A DNA stretch of 64,000 nucleotides from JADJLQ01 sp038251405 (GCA_038251405.1 JBBSBH010000017.1:31702-95701); one strand, 5' to 3'; counted from the first letter of the stretch, positions 25,907-36,262 are shown. Made by a program: numbers and translations. The notes: generated by a model from the sequence alone, not told the origin.

Positions 25907-26911
25907 TCAGTCAAATAATACCTTTATTACAAAATTGCGCAATAGAAAGTGAAGTAACAATAATAATAAACCAGCTCCAGCAAAATATTGGAATATTTCG
26001 GTATACCGGGTAAAGCGGGTAACTTCTACCTCCGTTTTTTCCAATTTATCTATCTCATCATAAATTTTCTGCAAAGCGGTCTCATCGGTTGCCCGAAAAT
26101 ATTTCCCGCCCGTCATTTCACTTACCTGGGTCATCAACTTTTCATCAATTTCTACCCTGGCCATAGCAAACACATATTGTCCATCACCTCTACGGGTTAC
26201 CGGGGTCAAAGCCTCACCCATGCTACCCACTCCTACGGCATATATCTTTATATTGAACTCTTTTGCTATTTGTGCAGCTGTGAGCGGATCTATATAACCC
26301 GAGTTATTCACTCCATCAGTCAGCAATATTATAATCTTACTTTTAGAAATGCTCGACTTTAATCTGTTTACTGCGGCTGAAAGTCCCATCCCTATGGCAG
26401 TTCCATCATCTAATTTTCCTACATTAAGATCTTTAAGGAAATTTTTCAATACTTCATGATCTGTGGTTAAAGGACATCGCGTATAACTTTCACCTGCAAA
26501 TACGGCCAGGCCTAATCGATCATATTTTCTTTTATCCACAAATCGCTGCGCAACCTCTTTACTCACACTGAGGCGATCCGGCTGAAAATCCTGAGCCAGC
26601 ATTGAACTGGACAGATCAATAGCTAAAAAAATATCAATGGCATTTGCTTTGATCTTTTCTTCTTTCCAGATACGTTGTGGCCTGGCTAATGCAAATACAA
26701 AAAGTAAAAATGCAAATAACTGAAGGAAGGGCAATGTCTTATACACTACATTCTTCCAGTTAATACCTAACCCTTCAGTGACATACCCAAAATGAACTGA
26801 TTTGTCGTTCGTATTACTATAAGTTCTGAAAAATTTAATCAGGAAGGGAAGTAATGCCAGTAAGGCTAACATCCAGGGATATAGTAACCGATAATTAGCC
26901 AGTCCTTCCAT
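25907..26911 (-). CDS. batA: BatA, VWA-domain aerotolerance protein
   Basis: A 334-residue protein built like BatB: helices at the N-terminus (LLYPWMLALLALLPFLIKFF, TLPFLQLFAFLLFVFAL), a VWA domain with MIDAS motif DLSSSMLAQDF and LLTDGVNNSG, and a C-terminal membrane helix (FQYFAGAGLLLLLLHFLL). BatA homologues contribute to oxygen and stress tolerance. Its start codon overlaps the stop of the upstream gene. Confidence 0.92.
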   Translation of the reverse strand: MEGLANYRLLYPWMLALLALLPFLIKFFRTYSNTNDKSVHFGYVTEGLGINWKNVVYKTLPFLQLFAFLLFVFALARPQRIWKEEKIKANAIDIFLAIDLSSSMLAQDFQPDRLSVSKEVAQRFVDKRKYDRLGLAVFAGESYTRCPLTTDHEVLKNFLKDLNVGKLDDGTAIGMGLSAAVNRLKSSISKSKIIILLTDGVNNSGYIDPLTAAQIAKEFNIKIYAVGVGSMGEALTPVTRRGDGQYVFAMARVEIDEKLMTQVSEMTGGKYFRATDETALQKIYDEIDKLEKTEVEVTRFTRYTEIFQYFAGAGLLLLLLHFLLRNFVIKVLFD

Positions 26912-27834
26912 TAGTTGGCCATGATTGATTCGTTAGATAATGGATCAGACTTAGTAATCAATACCAATTCGATGGCTTTGTCGAGTGCAAGGGCATTGGC
27001 GCTTTCTTCAGGGATACCTTTGGCAAATTTTACCCAGTCTGCAATATTCAAAATATCATCAGCAGATTTGAGTAATTCTTCATCGTGAATATGCAATTTT
27101 ACATCTCGCATAATTTCAATGCTGGTAGATTCCAGCGCAGGGATATGATATTGATTTTCTAAATACTCCCGGAAAATATGGGTGAGTCGACTATGATAAT
27201 CTTTGATTTCGCCTTTTTCCCAAAGTCTGCTCTCTTTTAAAGCGCCTAATTTTTCCAGGGCGATTTCATACGGTTGCTTTATAATTTCTACCGGGACTAT
27301 GACTTCCTCTGACTTTTTACTTTTTTGATACTGAATGTATTTATAGATTCCAAACCCAATAGCTGCAGCAATAATTGCAAGGATCCATCCGAGGTAATCA
27401 GTCCATTCTTTTTTTTCCTCAATAATTCCTTTAATCGGCCTAAGCCCGGTACTATCAGGTTGAATTCCAGACACTTCTACAGGAATAGTATACGTATATA
27501 ATGTATCAGCTCCTGCTACTGCCGAAAGAGAAGGTATCCTGAAAATACCTGCTTCATAAATTGAAAATCTTATTTTTTTTACGATAGTAGTATTTGTTGC
27601 ACTTTGCGTCTTTATCCATTGAGATTGATTCACTATTTCAAAGAATGTACAGGTATCCAGATTCACGGTATTGAATATGGGGGAAGCTCCATTTAAGGCG
27701 GTGATATAAGTAAGGGTAAGGTTTTGCTGATCACCAAAGGACATAGAAGTACTGTCTACTCTTGCTACAAAACTATTCTGTGCTTTGGAGGTTAAGCTTA
27801 TGCAAAATAATATGTACAATGGCACGTACTTCAT
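26911..27834 (-). CDS. Membrane protein of Bat operons (DUF4381-like)
   Basis: A 307-residue protein with a signal peptide (KYVPLYILFCISLTSKAQ), a periplasmic beta-rich domain, one transmembrane helix near residue 150 (YLGWILAIIAAAIGFGIYKYI) and a cytoplasmic helical domain (YEIALEKLGALKESRLWEKGEIKDYHSRLTHIFREYLE-type). This DUF4381-like tail regularly occurs between the DUF58 gene and batA. Its molecular role is not established. It abuts the DUF58 gene directly and overlaps batA by one base. Confidence 0.85.
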   Translation of the reverse strand: MKYVPLYILFCISLTSKAQNSFVARVDSTSMSFGDQQNLTLTYITALNGASPIFNTVNLDTCTFFEIVNQSQWIKTQSATNTTIVKKIRFSIYEAGIFRIPSLSAVAGADTLYTYTIPVEVSGIQPDSTGLRPIKGIIEEKKEWTDYLGWILAIIAAAIGFGIYKYIQYQKSKKSEEVIVPVEIIKQPYEIALEKLGALKESRLWEKGEIKDYHSRLTHIFREYLENQYHIPALESTSIEIMRDVKLHIHDEELLKSADDILNIADWVKFAKGIPEESANALALDKAIELVLITKSDPLSNESIMAN

Positions 27835-28710
27835 TTAAGCAGCTTTAGATCTTTTTTTGAAAAAAGCCAATAATGCTTCTATATAAGAATGATCTGTCCT
27901 CAATTGGATCAGGTCTGATTGGGATTTGATAAATACCTCTTTTGTGGTATTTAAATGATGCAAAAATTCCTGACTGTATTTTTCACGAATGTGTCTATCA
28001 GATGTATCTAACCATCTGATCTGGTTGGATTCCATATCGAATGTTTTGATAAATCCAATATCAGGAAGTTCCTCTTCTGCCTGATCATAAATCTGAAGTC
28101 CTATCAGATCATGCTTGCTACCCAGTATTCGAAGTGCCTGTTGAAATTCAATGGCTCTAAAATCTGACAATATAAAAGCAATACTTCTTTTCTTAATTAC
28201 ATTATTAAAAAACTGGAGTGCTTCATTCATATTAGTTCCTTTCCCTTTAGTCTCCGTGTAAATCAATTCCCGAAGGATGCGTAGAATATGTTGCTTTCCC
28301 TTTTTGGGTGGAATAAATAATTCAATTTGATCTGAAAACAAAATCAGGCCTACTTTATCATTATTAGAAATCGCAGAAAAAGCAAGTACGGCACTGATCT
28401 CAGTAGCCCATTCTCTCTTCATTTGATGGAAAGTGCCAAAGTATGCCGAGGGGCTTATATCTACCATCAGCATAAGAGTAAGCTCCCTTTCTTCTTCATA
28501 TATCTTTACAAATGGCTCGTGTGTACGTGCTGTTACATTCCAGTCGATATTGCGCACATCATCACCGTATTGATAGGGTCTCACTTCGCTAAATGACATC
28601 CCCCTTCCTTTAAATGTACTGTGGTATTCACCTGAAAACAGATGCTTTGAAATACTTCTTGTCTTGATTTCTATCCTTCTTACTTTCTTTAAGAGTTCCG
28701 CAGTATCCAT
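27835..28710 (-). CDS. DUF58 domain protein
   Basis: A 291-residue cytoplasmic protein with the DUF58 core (GRGMSFSEVRPYQYGDDVRNIDWNVTARTHEPFVK at about 35-68) followed by a VWA-like half containing LMVDISPS and FILSDFRA. DUF58 proteins partner MoxR ATPases in stress-response operons. It is the third gene of the Bat operon. Confidence 0.93.
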   Translation of the reverse strand: MDTAELLKKVRRIEIKTRSISKHLFSGEYHSTFKGRGMSFSEVRPYQYGDDVRNIDWNVTARTHEPFVKIYEEERELTLMLMVDISPSAYFGTFHQMKREWATEISAVLAFSAISNNDKVGLILFSDQIELFIPPKKGKQHILRILRELIYTETKGKGTNMNEALQFFNNVIKKRSIAFILSDFRAIEFQQALRILGSKHDLIGLQIYDQAEEELPDIGFIKTFDMESNQIRWLDTSDRHIREKYSQEFLHHLNTTKEVFIKSQSDLIQLRTDHSYIEALLAFFKKRSKAA

Positions 28711-28722
28711 AAAAGATTATGA

Positions 28723-30009
28723 TTAGAGTGGAAAGTACTTGGTAGACAGTGTTTGCCTGATTTCATAATAGGGTAATATTATTTGCCGAAAACCATACAC
28801 CAGATCAAATGGCGCTGTAAATGCAATGCCTTCTTTCTTGATTGTCATGGTAGAAAAATCACTGACCTTTAATGACTTATAATCAAGCGAAGACGAAAGT
28901 TTTAATTTTTCTAACTCTTTATTGAGCAACTTATTTTTCAAAGATTCAAACTCATTCCTATCAGCTATTATTTCAGTTAAACCCAATAAAGTTCCCCTCT
29001 TTAAATCAAAGAAAAATGGAATAGTAACTATATTTTCTTCCCATGAATTTTTAATATTCATAGTACCAGAAATATACTGATCATTGAGAAAATCCACTTT
29101 GGGCCAAATGCTCATTCTGTACAGCAAACGATCGTCTTTGGATACTCCCTGGTCGGTCAATGATAACTGCTTCTTGTTTTGAATATTATTGAGAAATGAA
29201 TCGATAAGATTTTTCGTCCAATTGGAGATGGGAGACTTATCTATTTTGGGATAATTGATATCTACTGCGATGATATGATCTGCATAGGTCTCCTGAACAA
29301 TGGGTATCTGGTTGGTGATTTCAAGGGTCTGATTGTATTCAATATTACCCAATTTATACCGGACTTCCACTCTTTTATCATTGACTTTATAGGAATGTAA
29401 AGTACCGGCTAAATGATGCAAATAATCTTCCAATTGCACCTCCTGGTTGTACACTTCATCGTCTTTTATCATGGATGTCCCCTGCAATGTTTTATTCAGC
29501 ATTTTATAGTAAAACTTGCAGTCTAATTGATCGGCAAATTCCTTTTGCATGATGAGTTGCGCTTCCGCAGGATCATTCTTAGGAGTAAAAGACTTTATCC
29601 ACAAGTCATTAGTCGTAGTTTCATTACCTTCTTTTAAACTTAGGCGGGCATTAAAACTATGTGAAGAATTGTACCATGTGCCCTGGGCACTATTTCCATT
29701 TAATTGCAACACTATGAGCCCGGTTATATTTGAATTTAAATCTTGTTCTTCCAATCTCAATTCATTCATTATCTGCTTTCCGGAAATGATGTATTTGCTT
29801 TTATTTTCACCAAAATATAAAAATCCTTTGCAAGATTCGCCATCTGACAGGAGTTCCAATTTTACAGGAATCGCATCGTCCCAGATTCCGGAATACGTTT
29901 TTTGCCAAACTACCGTTTTATTCTTGAAAAATAAATCAGCTAATCTTTGGTCAGCATTCTGTGAATGTGTAAATAAGGGAAAGATTATATAAAAAAGTAT
30001 GTATTTCAT
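28723..30009 (-). CDS. Uncharacterised exported protein inside the Bat operon
   Basis: A 428-residue protein with an N-terminal signal peptide (KYILFYIIFPLFTHSQ) and no membrane anchor. Its middle is beta-rich (KGFLYFGENKSKYIISGKQI, GLIVLQLNGNSAQGTWYNS), reminiscent of lipocalin- or calycin-like strands, and it has a C-terminal alpha-beta region. I do not recognise the family. The gene sits between moxR (overlapping its stop by one base) and the DUF58 gene (12-base gap), a place normally taken directly by DUF58. It is probably co-expressed and acts in the periplasm. Confidence 0.75.
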   Translation of the reverse strand: MKYILFYIIFPLFTHSQNADQRLADLFFKNKTVVWQKTYSGIWDDAIPVKLELLSDGESCKGFLYFGENKSKYIISGKQIMNELRLEEQDLNSNITGLIVLQLNGNSAQGTWYNSSHSFNARLSLKEGNETTTNDLWIKSFTPKNDPAEAQLIMQKEFADQLDCKFYYKMLNKTLQGTSMIKDDEVYNQEVQLEDYLHHLAGTLHSYKVNDKRVEVRYKLGNIEYNQTLEITNQIPIVQETYADHIIAVDINYPKIDKSPISNWTKNLIDSFLNNIQNKKQLSLTDQGVSKDDRLLYRMSIWPKVDFLNDQYISGTMNIKNSWEENIVTIPFFFDLKRGTLLGLTEIIADRNEFESLKNKLLNKELEKLKLSSSLDYKSLKVSDFSTMTIKKEGIAFTAPFDLVYGFRQIILPYYEIRQTLSTKYFPL

Positions 30010-31007
30010 TATGGTACTTCTACTTTTGATAGGATTTCGGAAATAATGAGATCTGTATTTTTGTTTTCAGCTTCTGCTTCATAAGTAAGGCCAATCCGGT
30101 GTCTCAACACATCCTTAGCAATATACCGAACATCGTCAGGTATTACGAAACCTCTTTTATTTATAAATGCGACCGCTTTGGAAGCCAATGCCAGGTTGAT
30201 ACTCGCTCTTGGAGAAGCACCATATTGAATAAAGTTTTTGATTCCTTCCAGTTTGTATTCCGTCGGATTACGGGTAGCAAATACGATATCAATAATATAC
30301 TTCTCTATTTTTTCATCCATGTAAATAGCTGACAATACATCCCGTGCCCGCAAAATGTCATTCGTACTGACCACCGCATTTATAGCTCTTAATTTTTCTT
30401 CACCAAGATTCAAACGAATGATTTGTCTTTCTTCTTCTTTAGAGGGATAACCTATGAGCACCTTAAGCATAAACCTGTCGACCTGTGCTTCAGGTAGTGG
30501 ATAGGTGCCTTCTTGCTCAATCGGATTCTGAGTAGCTAATACCAGGAATGGCTCATCCAGTTTAAAGGTGTCTTTACCAATCGTAACCTGTTTTTCCTGC
30601 ATAGCTTCTAAGAGCGCGCTCTGTACTTTGGCAGGTGCCCGGTTAATCTCATCAGCCAAAATAAAATTGGCAAATATGGGGCCTTTACGAACTTGAAAAT
30701 CATTCATCCCCTGATTGTAAATCATAGTACCAATGATGTCTGCCGGTAAAAGATCAGGAGTGAACTGAATTCGCTGAAAGGAAGCATTTACTGCACTCGC
30801 TAAACTTTTAATAGCCAATGTTTTAGCCAATCCGGGCAAGCCTTCCAGTAATATATGTCCTTTGCACAGCAAACCTATCAGCAATCGTTCTATCATGATA
30901 TCTTGTCCTATAATAGTATGGCTGATTTGCTCTTTTATTTTATCAATAAATCCAGACTCTTGTTCTATACGAGCCGTAATGGCAGGTAAGTCTATATAAC
31001 TGTTCAT
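30009..31007 (-). CDS. moxR: MoxR-family AAA ATPase
   Basis: A 332-residue cytoplasmic AAA+ ATPase. Walker A is in LLEGLPGLAKTLAIKSLA (about 55-70), Walker B is ILADEINRAPAKVQSALLEAMQE, sensor 1 is LATQNPIEQEGTYPLPEAQ, and the C-terminal lid is ASPRASINLALASKA. MoxR proteins act with VWA and DUF58 partners as assembly or chaperone ATPases. It heads the Bat operon and is read divergently from the GH99-like gene, leaving a 290-base spacer for promoters. Confidence 0.95.
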   Translation of the reverse strand: MNSYIDLPAITARIEQESGFIDKIKEQISHTIIGQDIMIERLLIGLLCKGHILLEGLPGLAKTLAIKSLASAVNASFQRIQFTPDLLPADIIGTMIYNQGMNDFQVRKGPIFANFILADEINRAPAKVQSALLEAMQEKQVTIGKDTFKLDEPFLVLATQNPIEQEGTYPLPEAQVDRFMLKVLIGYPSKEEERQIIRLNLGEEKLRAINAVVSTNDILRARDVLSAIYMDEKIEKYIIDIVFATRNPTEYKLEGIKNFIQYGASPRASINLALASKAVAFINKRGFVIPDDVRYIAKDVLRHRIGLTYEAEAENKNTDLIISEILSKVEVP

Positions 31008-31298
31008 AAATATGGTTTTATAATTGCCTGCAAAAATCGTTAAAATTTGAGTAGAGTGTGGGTGAAATTTACTTTTTACAGAGGATTAACCGTTTGTTAA
31101 GACTTTTAATTAGTTATTAAGGAGAATACTTCCTTCTAAAGTCGGATTAAAAGCCTGCTTGTTCGATTGAAACTGACCCTATTAAATAAAGTAAACACAC
31201 CATGATGAATAAGAATATAAATATCCATTATCCAGTATAATGCAATCATAAAATTATCTACTTTTATTCGAATTTTTACTTCTTAAATTGGACACATT

Positions 31299-33650
31299 AT
31301 GAAAAAGAATATCGAACTTTTTTTTGTATACTTTTTGATACTTTTTTTCACATCCTGCAATACTTTGCTGGCTCAAAAAGCGGCTCATTTTGCCTCTAAA
31401 GGAGCCTTTCTAGAAATCTCCGATGCTGCAAGTCTAAGACTTCCTGTGATGACCCTAGAGTGCTGGATCAAGGTCAATGATCTGGGCAATACGGCCATAG
31501 CATCAGGTGAGCAAAATATATTTGATAAGCGCCAGGATGCATCAGGCTTTAATATCAGACTGGCAGGTGACAATTTTCCATTGCCGATATTTAGTTTTTT
31601 TTTGCCAGATATACAAGCACACACGAACGCTATTCTTGACAAAAAGAAATGGACTCACCTGGCCTATATCGTTTCAAATGACTCTATCAAGGTAGTAATA
31701 AACGGGGTAGTAAAGGTTGTATCCAAAAAGCAAGGCAGTTTTTCTATTGCTTCCAGTGCTCCATTGAGAATAGGTGAATATCTGGGTTATCCCGATGGCT
31801 CGCTGCCTTTTATTGGTGATATAGATGAATTGCGTATTTGGGATTACGCCCGTACTGTTGATCAAGTGACTACTGATATGAATAAGAAGTTGACTGGGCA
31901 AGAGGCCGGGTTGAAATTATATTTGGATTTTGAATCTATTTTTGGCAATCGTATCAATGATCTTACATTAAATAGGAATAACGCCATTATAACTGGTGCT
32001 TTTACCTTAGTCACATCCAAGGCTCCCATCGGTTATATACCATTGCCAGCACCTTTAGGATTCAGAGCATTTGGAGAGAATGGTGCTATTACTCTTGAAT
32101 GGGAGACCGTTGCCAATGCTACAGAATATAAAATATACCGTTCTGAAATATTTGATTTTACTACGGAAGAGACTACAGTTCTGGCTTCCGTAAATACCGG
32201 CATAACTAATTTCATAGATAAAACAGCTATTTCTGGCAAAAGCTATTATTATTTCGTAGTACCCTTCAAATCTAATCAAGAAGGCTATGCTAGCGCGAAA
32301 GCAGTGACCCGAGTCATCACTCCGGAAAACTATACCACAGGCGTGTATTATTATCCATGGTATATACCAGAAGAAAATTTTCATCCTTGGCCTGGGCAGT
32401 ATGTAAGATATTTTATGAAACCTAGCCAAGAGCCATTACTTGGGCATTATTCTGAAAAAAATGCTGTGGTAGTAAATAAACATCTCAATTGGATGTTAAA
32501 ATCAGGAATTGACTTTATGGTTTCTAGTTGGTGGGGCCCAGGATCAAATGAAGACAAAGTATTAAAAAACACACTGTTGCCTGAGATTGAAAAATCTTCA
32601 ATGAAATTTTGTGTATATTATGAATCAACTATACTCGGGCAAGGGGTTAATGGAATAGACATAAGTGGAAGTAAAGAGGATGATTTGATCCAACACTTTA
32701 ATTATCTGGAACAGAATTATTTTACATCTCCAGCTTACTTTAAAATAGATAATAGACCAGTAGTATTTTTATATTTGGCATCTATATATCAGGGCAATTA
32801 TATTCAAGCCTTTCAAAAATTACGCGCTGCAATGACAGCTAAGGGAGTACGTTTGTTTTTGATAGGTGACTTAGATGGCTGGCGACCTATAGACCCAACC
32901 AGAGCAGCTATTTTGGATGGAATATCTCCTTATATCATGTTAGGTGAAAATGGATATCCAGTGAATACAGATTTGCTTGCAAAAACTTCTATCGCTCATA
33001 ACCAAAGACAACAAGAAAGTCAAGCTATTAATAAATTGTATATTCCTAATCTTTCACCCGGTTTTAATAATATATGTGTGCCCTGTAATTCTGGCTTTAA
33101 CCGACCTAGGCAAATAGCTCCTCTTTATCCAAATGAATCTACCTTAGAATATAATATTAAAGTGTCGCGACCCTTTATAGATACCAAGCAAAAAATAGTG
33201 ATGATCACCAGCTGGAATGAATGGCATGAAGATACACAAATAGAGCCTGCTATTACCACGGCACCTACCACGGTAGACAACAGTCCAAGTGGAAAGGGGT
33301 ATACTAATGACTATGCCTATGAAGGCTATGGATTTAAAAACCTGAATCTGGTAGCTGATTTACTTGGCAATATCAAGACACTTGTTCCAGTGCAAGAAGT
33401 AGACAGAGCAAAAGATCAAATAAAAGTTTTTCCAACTGTTTTTCAAAATCATATATTCATTTCCTATGATGAGGCGGTACCTCAAAATCAATTCATAAGA
33501 TTAGTAGATATCCGCGGCCGCGTCGTCAGTATTGAAAAAGTAGGACAATTCGGTGACCGGTCAATAACATTACAAGTAAAAGATGTACCACCTGGTGTAT
33601 ACATACTTCAATTAAATCAAAACGTACAAAAAAAATTAATTAAATTTTAA
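31299..33650 (+). CDS. Secreted multidomain GH99-like enzyme with T9SS tail
   Basis: A 783-residue exported protein with leader KKNIELFFVYFLILFFTSC. Domains in order: LamG/concanavalin-like (about 27-210), a fibronectin-III domain (about 250-335), a glycoside hydrolase 99/71-like catalytic domain (about 340-690), and a type IX secretion sorting domain (710-783: IKVFPTVFQNHIFISYD, VYILQLNQNVQKKLIKF). The catalytic part shows TGVYYYPWYIPE, FMVSSWWGPGS and TSWNEWHEDTQIEP, typical of this family. GH99 proteins are endo-alpha-mannosidases or mannanases. The surface substrate here is unknown. Confidence 0.85.
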   Translation: MKKNIELFFVYFLILFFTSCNTLLAQKAAHFASKGAFLEISDAASLRLPVMTLECWIKVNDLGNTAIASGEQNIFDKRQDASGFNIRLAGDNFPLPIFSFFLPDIQAHTNAILDKKKWTHLAYIVSNDSIKVVINGVVKVVSKKQGSFSIASSAPLRIGEYLGYPDGSLPFIGDIDELRIWDYARTVDQVTTDMNKKLTGQEAGLKLYLDFESIFGNRINDLTLNRNNAIITGAFTLVTSKAPIGYIPLPAPLGFRAFGENGAITLEWETVANATEYKIYRSEIFDFTTEETTVLASVNTGITNFIDKTAISGKSYYYFVVPFKSNQEGYASAKAVTRVITPENYTTGVYYYPWYIPEENFHPWPGQYVRYFMKPSQEPLLGHYSEKNAVVVNKHLNWMLKSGIDFMVSSWWGPGSNEDKVLKNTLLPEIEKSSMKFCVYYESTILGQGVNGIDISGSKEDDLIQHFNYLEQNYFTSPAYFKIDNRPVVFLYLASIYQGNYIQAFQKLRAAMTAKGVRLFLIGDLDGWRPIDPTRAAILDGISPYIMLGENGYPVNTDLLAKTSIAHNQRQQESQAINKLYIPNLSPGFNNICVPCNSGFNRPRQIAPLYPNESTLEYNIKVSRPFIDTKQKIVMITSWNEWHEDTQIEPAITTAPTTVDNSPSGKGYTNDYAYEGYGFKNLNLVADLLGNIKTLVPVQEVDRAKDQIKVFPTVFQNHIFISYDEAVPQNQFIRLVDIRGRVVSIEKVGQFGDRSITLQVKDVPPGVYILQLNQNVQKKLIKF

Positions 33651-33902
33651 GCGGGACTAATTTTATAGGTCATCCGCTCTTTAAAACTATCTCTCCAGCA
33701 CCGATATAGGTTTTTAAGTTGCATCGTTTGAAGTTAAAGTTGATGCATAGCAAAGTAAGAATGTAGACATGGCTTGAGGAGCACAATTCATAGGGATAAA
33801 TCTACTGTCGCATAAAAACGTGCGATTTATCATGCGACTATCATCTCCTTCAGTAGTTACATTCGATAAATAATAATAATTTTAGTCTTAAAATATCGGT
33901 TA

Positions 33903-35681
33903 ATGAAAAATATATTCCTCCTCCTACTTACGCTGCAATTTGTTCATTTACATGCTCAGAAACCTGTAGATAAAAGATTGGCAGGGCTGGATACCATGGT
34001 GGCGCGGGTGCTAAAAGATTACAAAGCACCTGGAGTCTCCATCGCTGTAGTCGAAAAAAACAAAATAGTCTATACGGGTGGGTTTGGTTATCGCGATCTG
34101 GCTAACAAACTTCCGGTTACTGAAAATACCCTGTTTGCTATAGGTTCTTGCACGAAAGCGTTTACTGCAAGTATGCTGGGACAAATGGTAAATGACGGTG
34201 CATTGGATCTGGATAAACCAGTGAGAAATTATTTGCCAGAGCTAAAATTTTACAATGAATATTTAAACGATCATGTCACTATACGAGATATGATGACTCA
34301 TAGGACAGGCTTACCCAGGCATGATTATAGTTGGTATGGATCTACGGCTACCAGAAATGAATTGCTCAAACGAATAGAATACCTGCAACCTTCTGCCGAA
34401 TTAAGAGAAAAATATCAATACAATAATTTCATGTTTATGAGCCAGGGTGTGTTACTGGAGAAACTTACTGGCAAGTCATGGGAAGCAAATATAAAAGAGA
34501 GAATATTCGATCCACTTGGAATGTCTCAAACGGTGACCACTATGGCTGACCTTGAAAAATCAGCAGACCGGTCACTGGCTTATGCGCTGATTAGAGATTC
34601 CTTTGCCATGCCTATTCCTTATAGAAACATTGACAATATAGGCCCCGCCGGAGCTATCAATAGCAGCGCAAAAGATATGGCGAAGTGGCTGATAACCTGG
34701 ATCAATGACGGAAAATACAACGGAAAAGAAATAGTGCCTGCATCCTTTAGAAACCAAGCCATCTCCATTCAAATGGCCAATGGTACGGGACCAAATACTG
34801 AATTTCCTGCTGTAACATCATTCGGCTATGGGCTAGCATGGACAGTTGGCACATATCGCGGACATTACAGAGTAGAGCATGGCGGAGGTATAGATGGGTT
34901 TATTACAACTACTGGTTTTTTTCCCAATGACAGTATCGGGATTTTTGTATGTTCTGCTGATGGGAATATATCCTCACCCATTCGAAATTGGATAGCCGAT
35001 AGGATGTTGAATTTACCATATCAGGATTGGCATGGACACATGCGGGATGCATTTGTAAAAGAAAAATTTGCCGCTTTGATGCAGCCTATTAAAATAGACT
35101 CTACTACTCTGATTTTGAATACCAAACCATCTGCGCCAATAAGCCAATATACTGGAAAATATACTAATAAAGGATATGGCACCATTGAAATAACCGAAAC
35201 TAATGGGAAACTCAGTCTCGCATTCAATGGCAGTGTGATACCTTTATCTCATAAGCATTATGATGTTTTCAAGGGAAAGCCCGATGGCATACTTTACCAG
35301 GGCGCACCAGAAAATGATTTTCAGTTTCAGCTGAGCAAAGTTGGCGCGGTAGATCAGCTCATAATTACTCTTGAGCAAGGGGTGGATCCGATAGTCTTTA
35401 CGCGAGATAATGAAATTAAACTCACCCCTTCAGACTTTGCAAAATATACTGGAGAATTTACACTCGGTCCGCAGGCCGTAAGTTTTGTACTAAGGGGCAC
35501 ATCATTGTATGCATTATTACCGCCTCAGCCTGACTATGAATTGATTCCGTCTGCAAAAGATGAATTTAAACTAAAAATTATAGATGGATATTTCGTAAAA
35601 TTCAAAACTGAAAAAGACGGCAAATTCGCTGAAGCAGCTTTCGTACAACCTAATGGGACTTTTGTAGCAAAGAGAAAGTAA
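33903..35681 (+). CDS. Serine hydrolase of the beta-lactamase (class C)/DUF3471 family
   Basis: A 592-residue exported protein (signal KNIFLLLLTLQFVHLHAQ). The SxxK pair is S82 and K85 in FAIGSCTKAFT, the Y-x-N element is YQYNNF near residue 175, and the third motif HGGGIDGF lies near 330. This is the class C/EstB/AmpH layout. Two copies of a DUF3471-like beta-barrel domain (about 390-590) follow. It is probably a periplasmic esterase or peptidase rather than a true lactamase. Monocistronic, with a 250-base gap upstream that holds nothing I can name. Confidence 0.9.
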   Translation: MKNIFLLLLTLQFVHLHAQKPVDKRLAGLDTMVARVLKDYKAPGVSIAVVEKNKIVYTGGFGYRDLANKLPVTENTLFAIGSCTKAFTASMLGQMVNDGALDLDKPVRNYLPELKFYNEYLNDHVTIRDMMTHRTGLPRHDYSWYGSTATRNELLKRIEYLQPSAELREKYQYNNFMFMSQGVLLEKLTGKSWEANIKERIFDPLGMSQTVTTMADLEKSADRSLAYALIRDSFAMPIPYRNIDNIGPAGAINSSAKDMAKWLITWINDGKYNGKEIVPASFRNQAISIQMANGTGPNTEFPAVTSFGYGLAWTVGTYRGHYRVEHGGGIDGFITTTGFFPNDSIGIFVCSADGNISSPIRNWIADRMLNLPYQDWHGHMRDAFVKEKFAALMQPIKIDSTTLILNTKPSAPISQYTGKYTNKGYGTIEITETNGKLSLAFNGSVIPLSHKHYDVFKGKPDGILYQGAPENDFQFQLSKVGAVDQLIITLEQGVDPIVFTRDNEIKLTPSDFAKYTGEFTLGPQAVSFVLRGTSLYALLPPQPDYELIPSAKDEFKLKIIDGYFVKFKTEKDGKFAEAAFVQPNGTFVAKRK

Positions 35682-35718
35682 TTCACTTATAATTTTACTG
35701 CACCATCTTTATCTCAAA

Positions 35719-36195
35719 TTATTTCTTCAAAAAAGACGAATACATCCACACCAATTTCTCCTGCATTCGAATGTAATCGCTCATAAGAGCATTAGTGCCC
35801 TCATCTTCTGCTTCATTGGATAGTGTCAGTAATTCTCTTTGCAGGAGAATGATGATTTGAAAAGAATGGAGAATCTCTTCAATAGCTTTAATTCCATTAC
35901 TAATTTGAACGCTTTCTTTGATTTTAGCAGTTTCTCTGTATTTAGAATAGTTATGATCAGGCGCGTGGCCCAGTGTTAGAATCCGTTCAGCTACTTCATC
36001 TATTTTTAACAATAGATCATTATACAATTCTTCAAATTTTACATGGAGCTCAAAAAATTTATCCCCTTTTATATTCCAGTGATATCCCCTGGTATTTTGG
36101 TAAAAAATAGAATAGTTAGCTAATAATACATTTAATTTTTCTGTCAATTTTTTAGCTTTCTGTATATCAATACCAATTACGTTTATTTTTTTCAT
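35719..36195 (-). CDS. dps: Dps-family DNA-protecting ferritin
   Basis: A 158-residue four-helix ferritin-like protein that stores iron and shields DNA during stress. The ferroxidase ligands are in YHWNIKG (His), FEELYNDLLLKIDEVAERI (Asp/Glu) and GHAPDHNYSKY. The N-terminus reads MKKINVIGIDIQKAKKLTEKLN. It lies 68 bases downstream of the DUF2892 gene and may share its transcript. It fits the stress group that includes Crp/Fnr, EttA and UspA. Confidence 0.92.
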   Translation of the reverse strand: MKKINVIGIDIQKAKKLTEKLNVLLANYSIFYQNTRGYHWNIKGDKFFELHVKFEELYNDLLLKIDEVAERILTLGHAPDHNYSKYRETAKIKESVQISNGIKAIEEILHSFQIIILLQRELLTLSNEAEDEGTNALMSDYIRMQEKLVWMYSSFLKK

Positions 36196-36262
36196 TTTTA
36201 AAAATAATTTAAAGTACCAATATTAGACTGGCCAAATAATGCCTTCACTTCTCAAAGTTAAA

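Noticed and set aside
36196..36262. An Fnr-like site before dps
   Set aside because: I could not find a sequence fitting the palindrome in the short gap.
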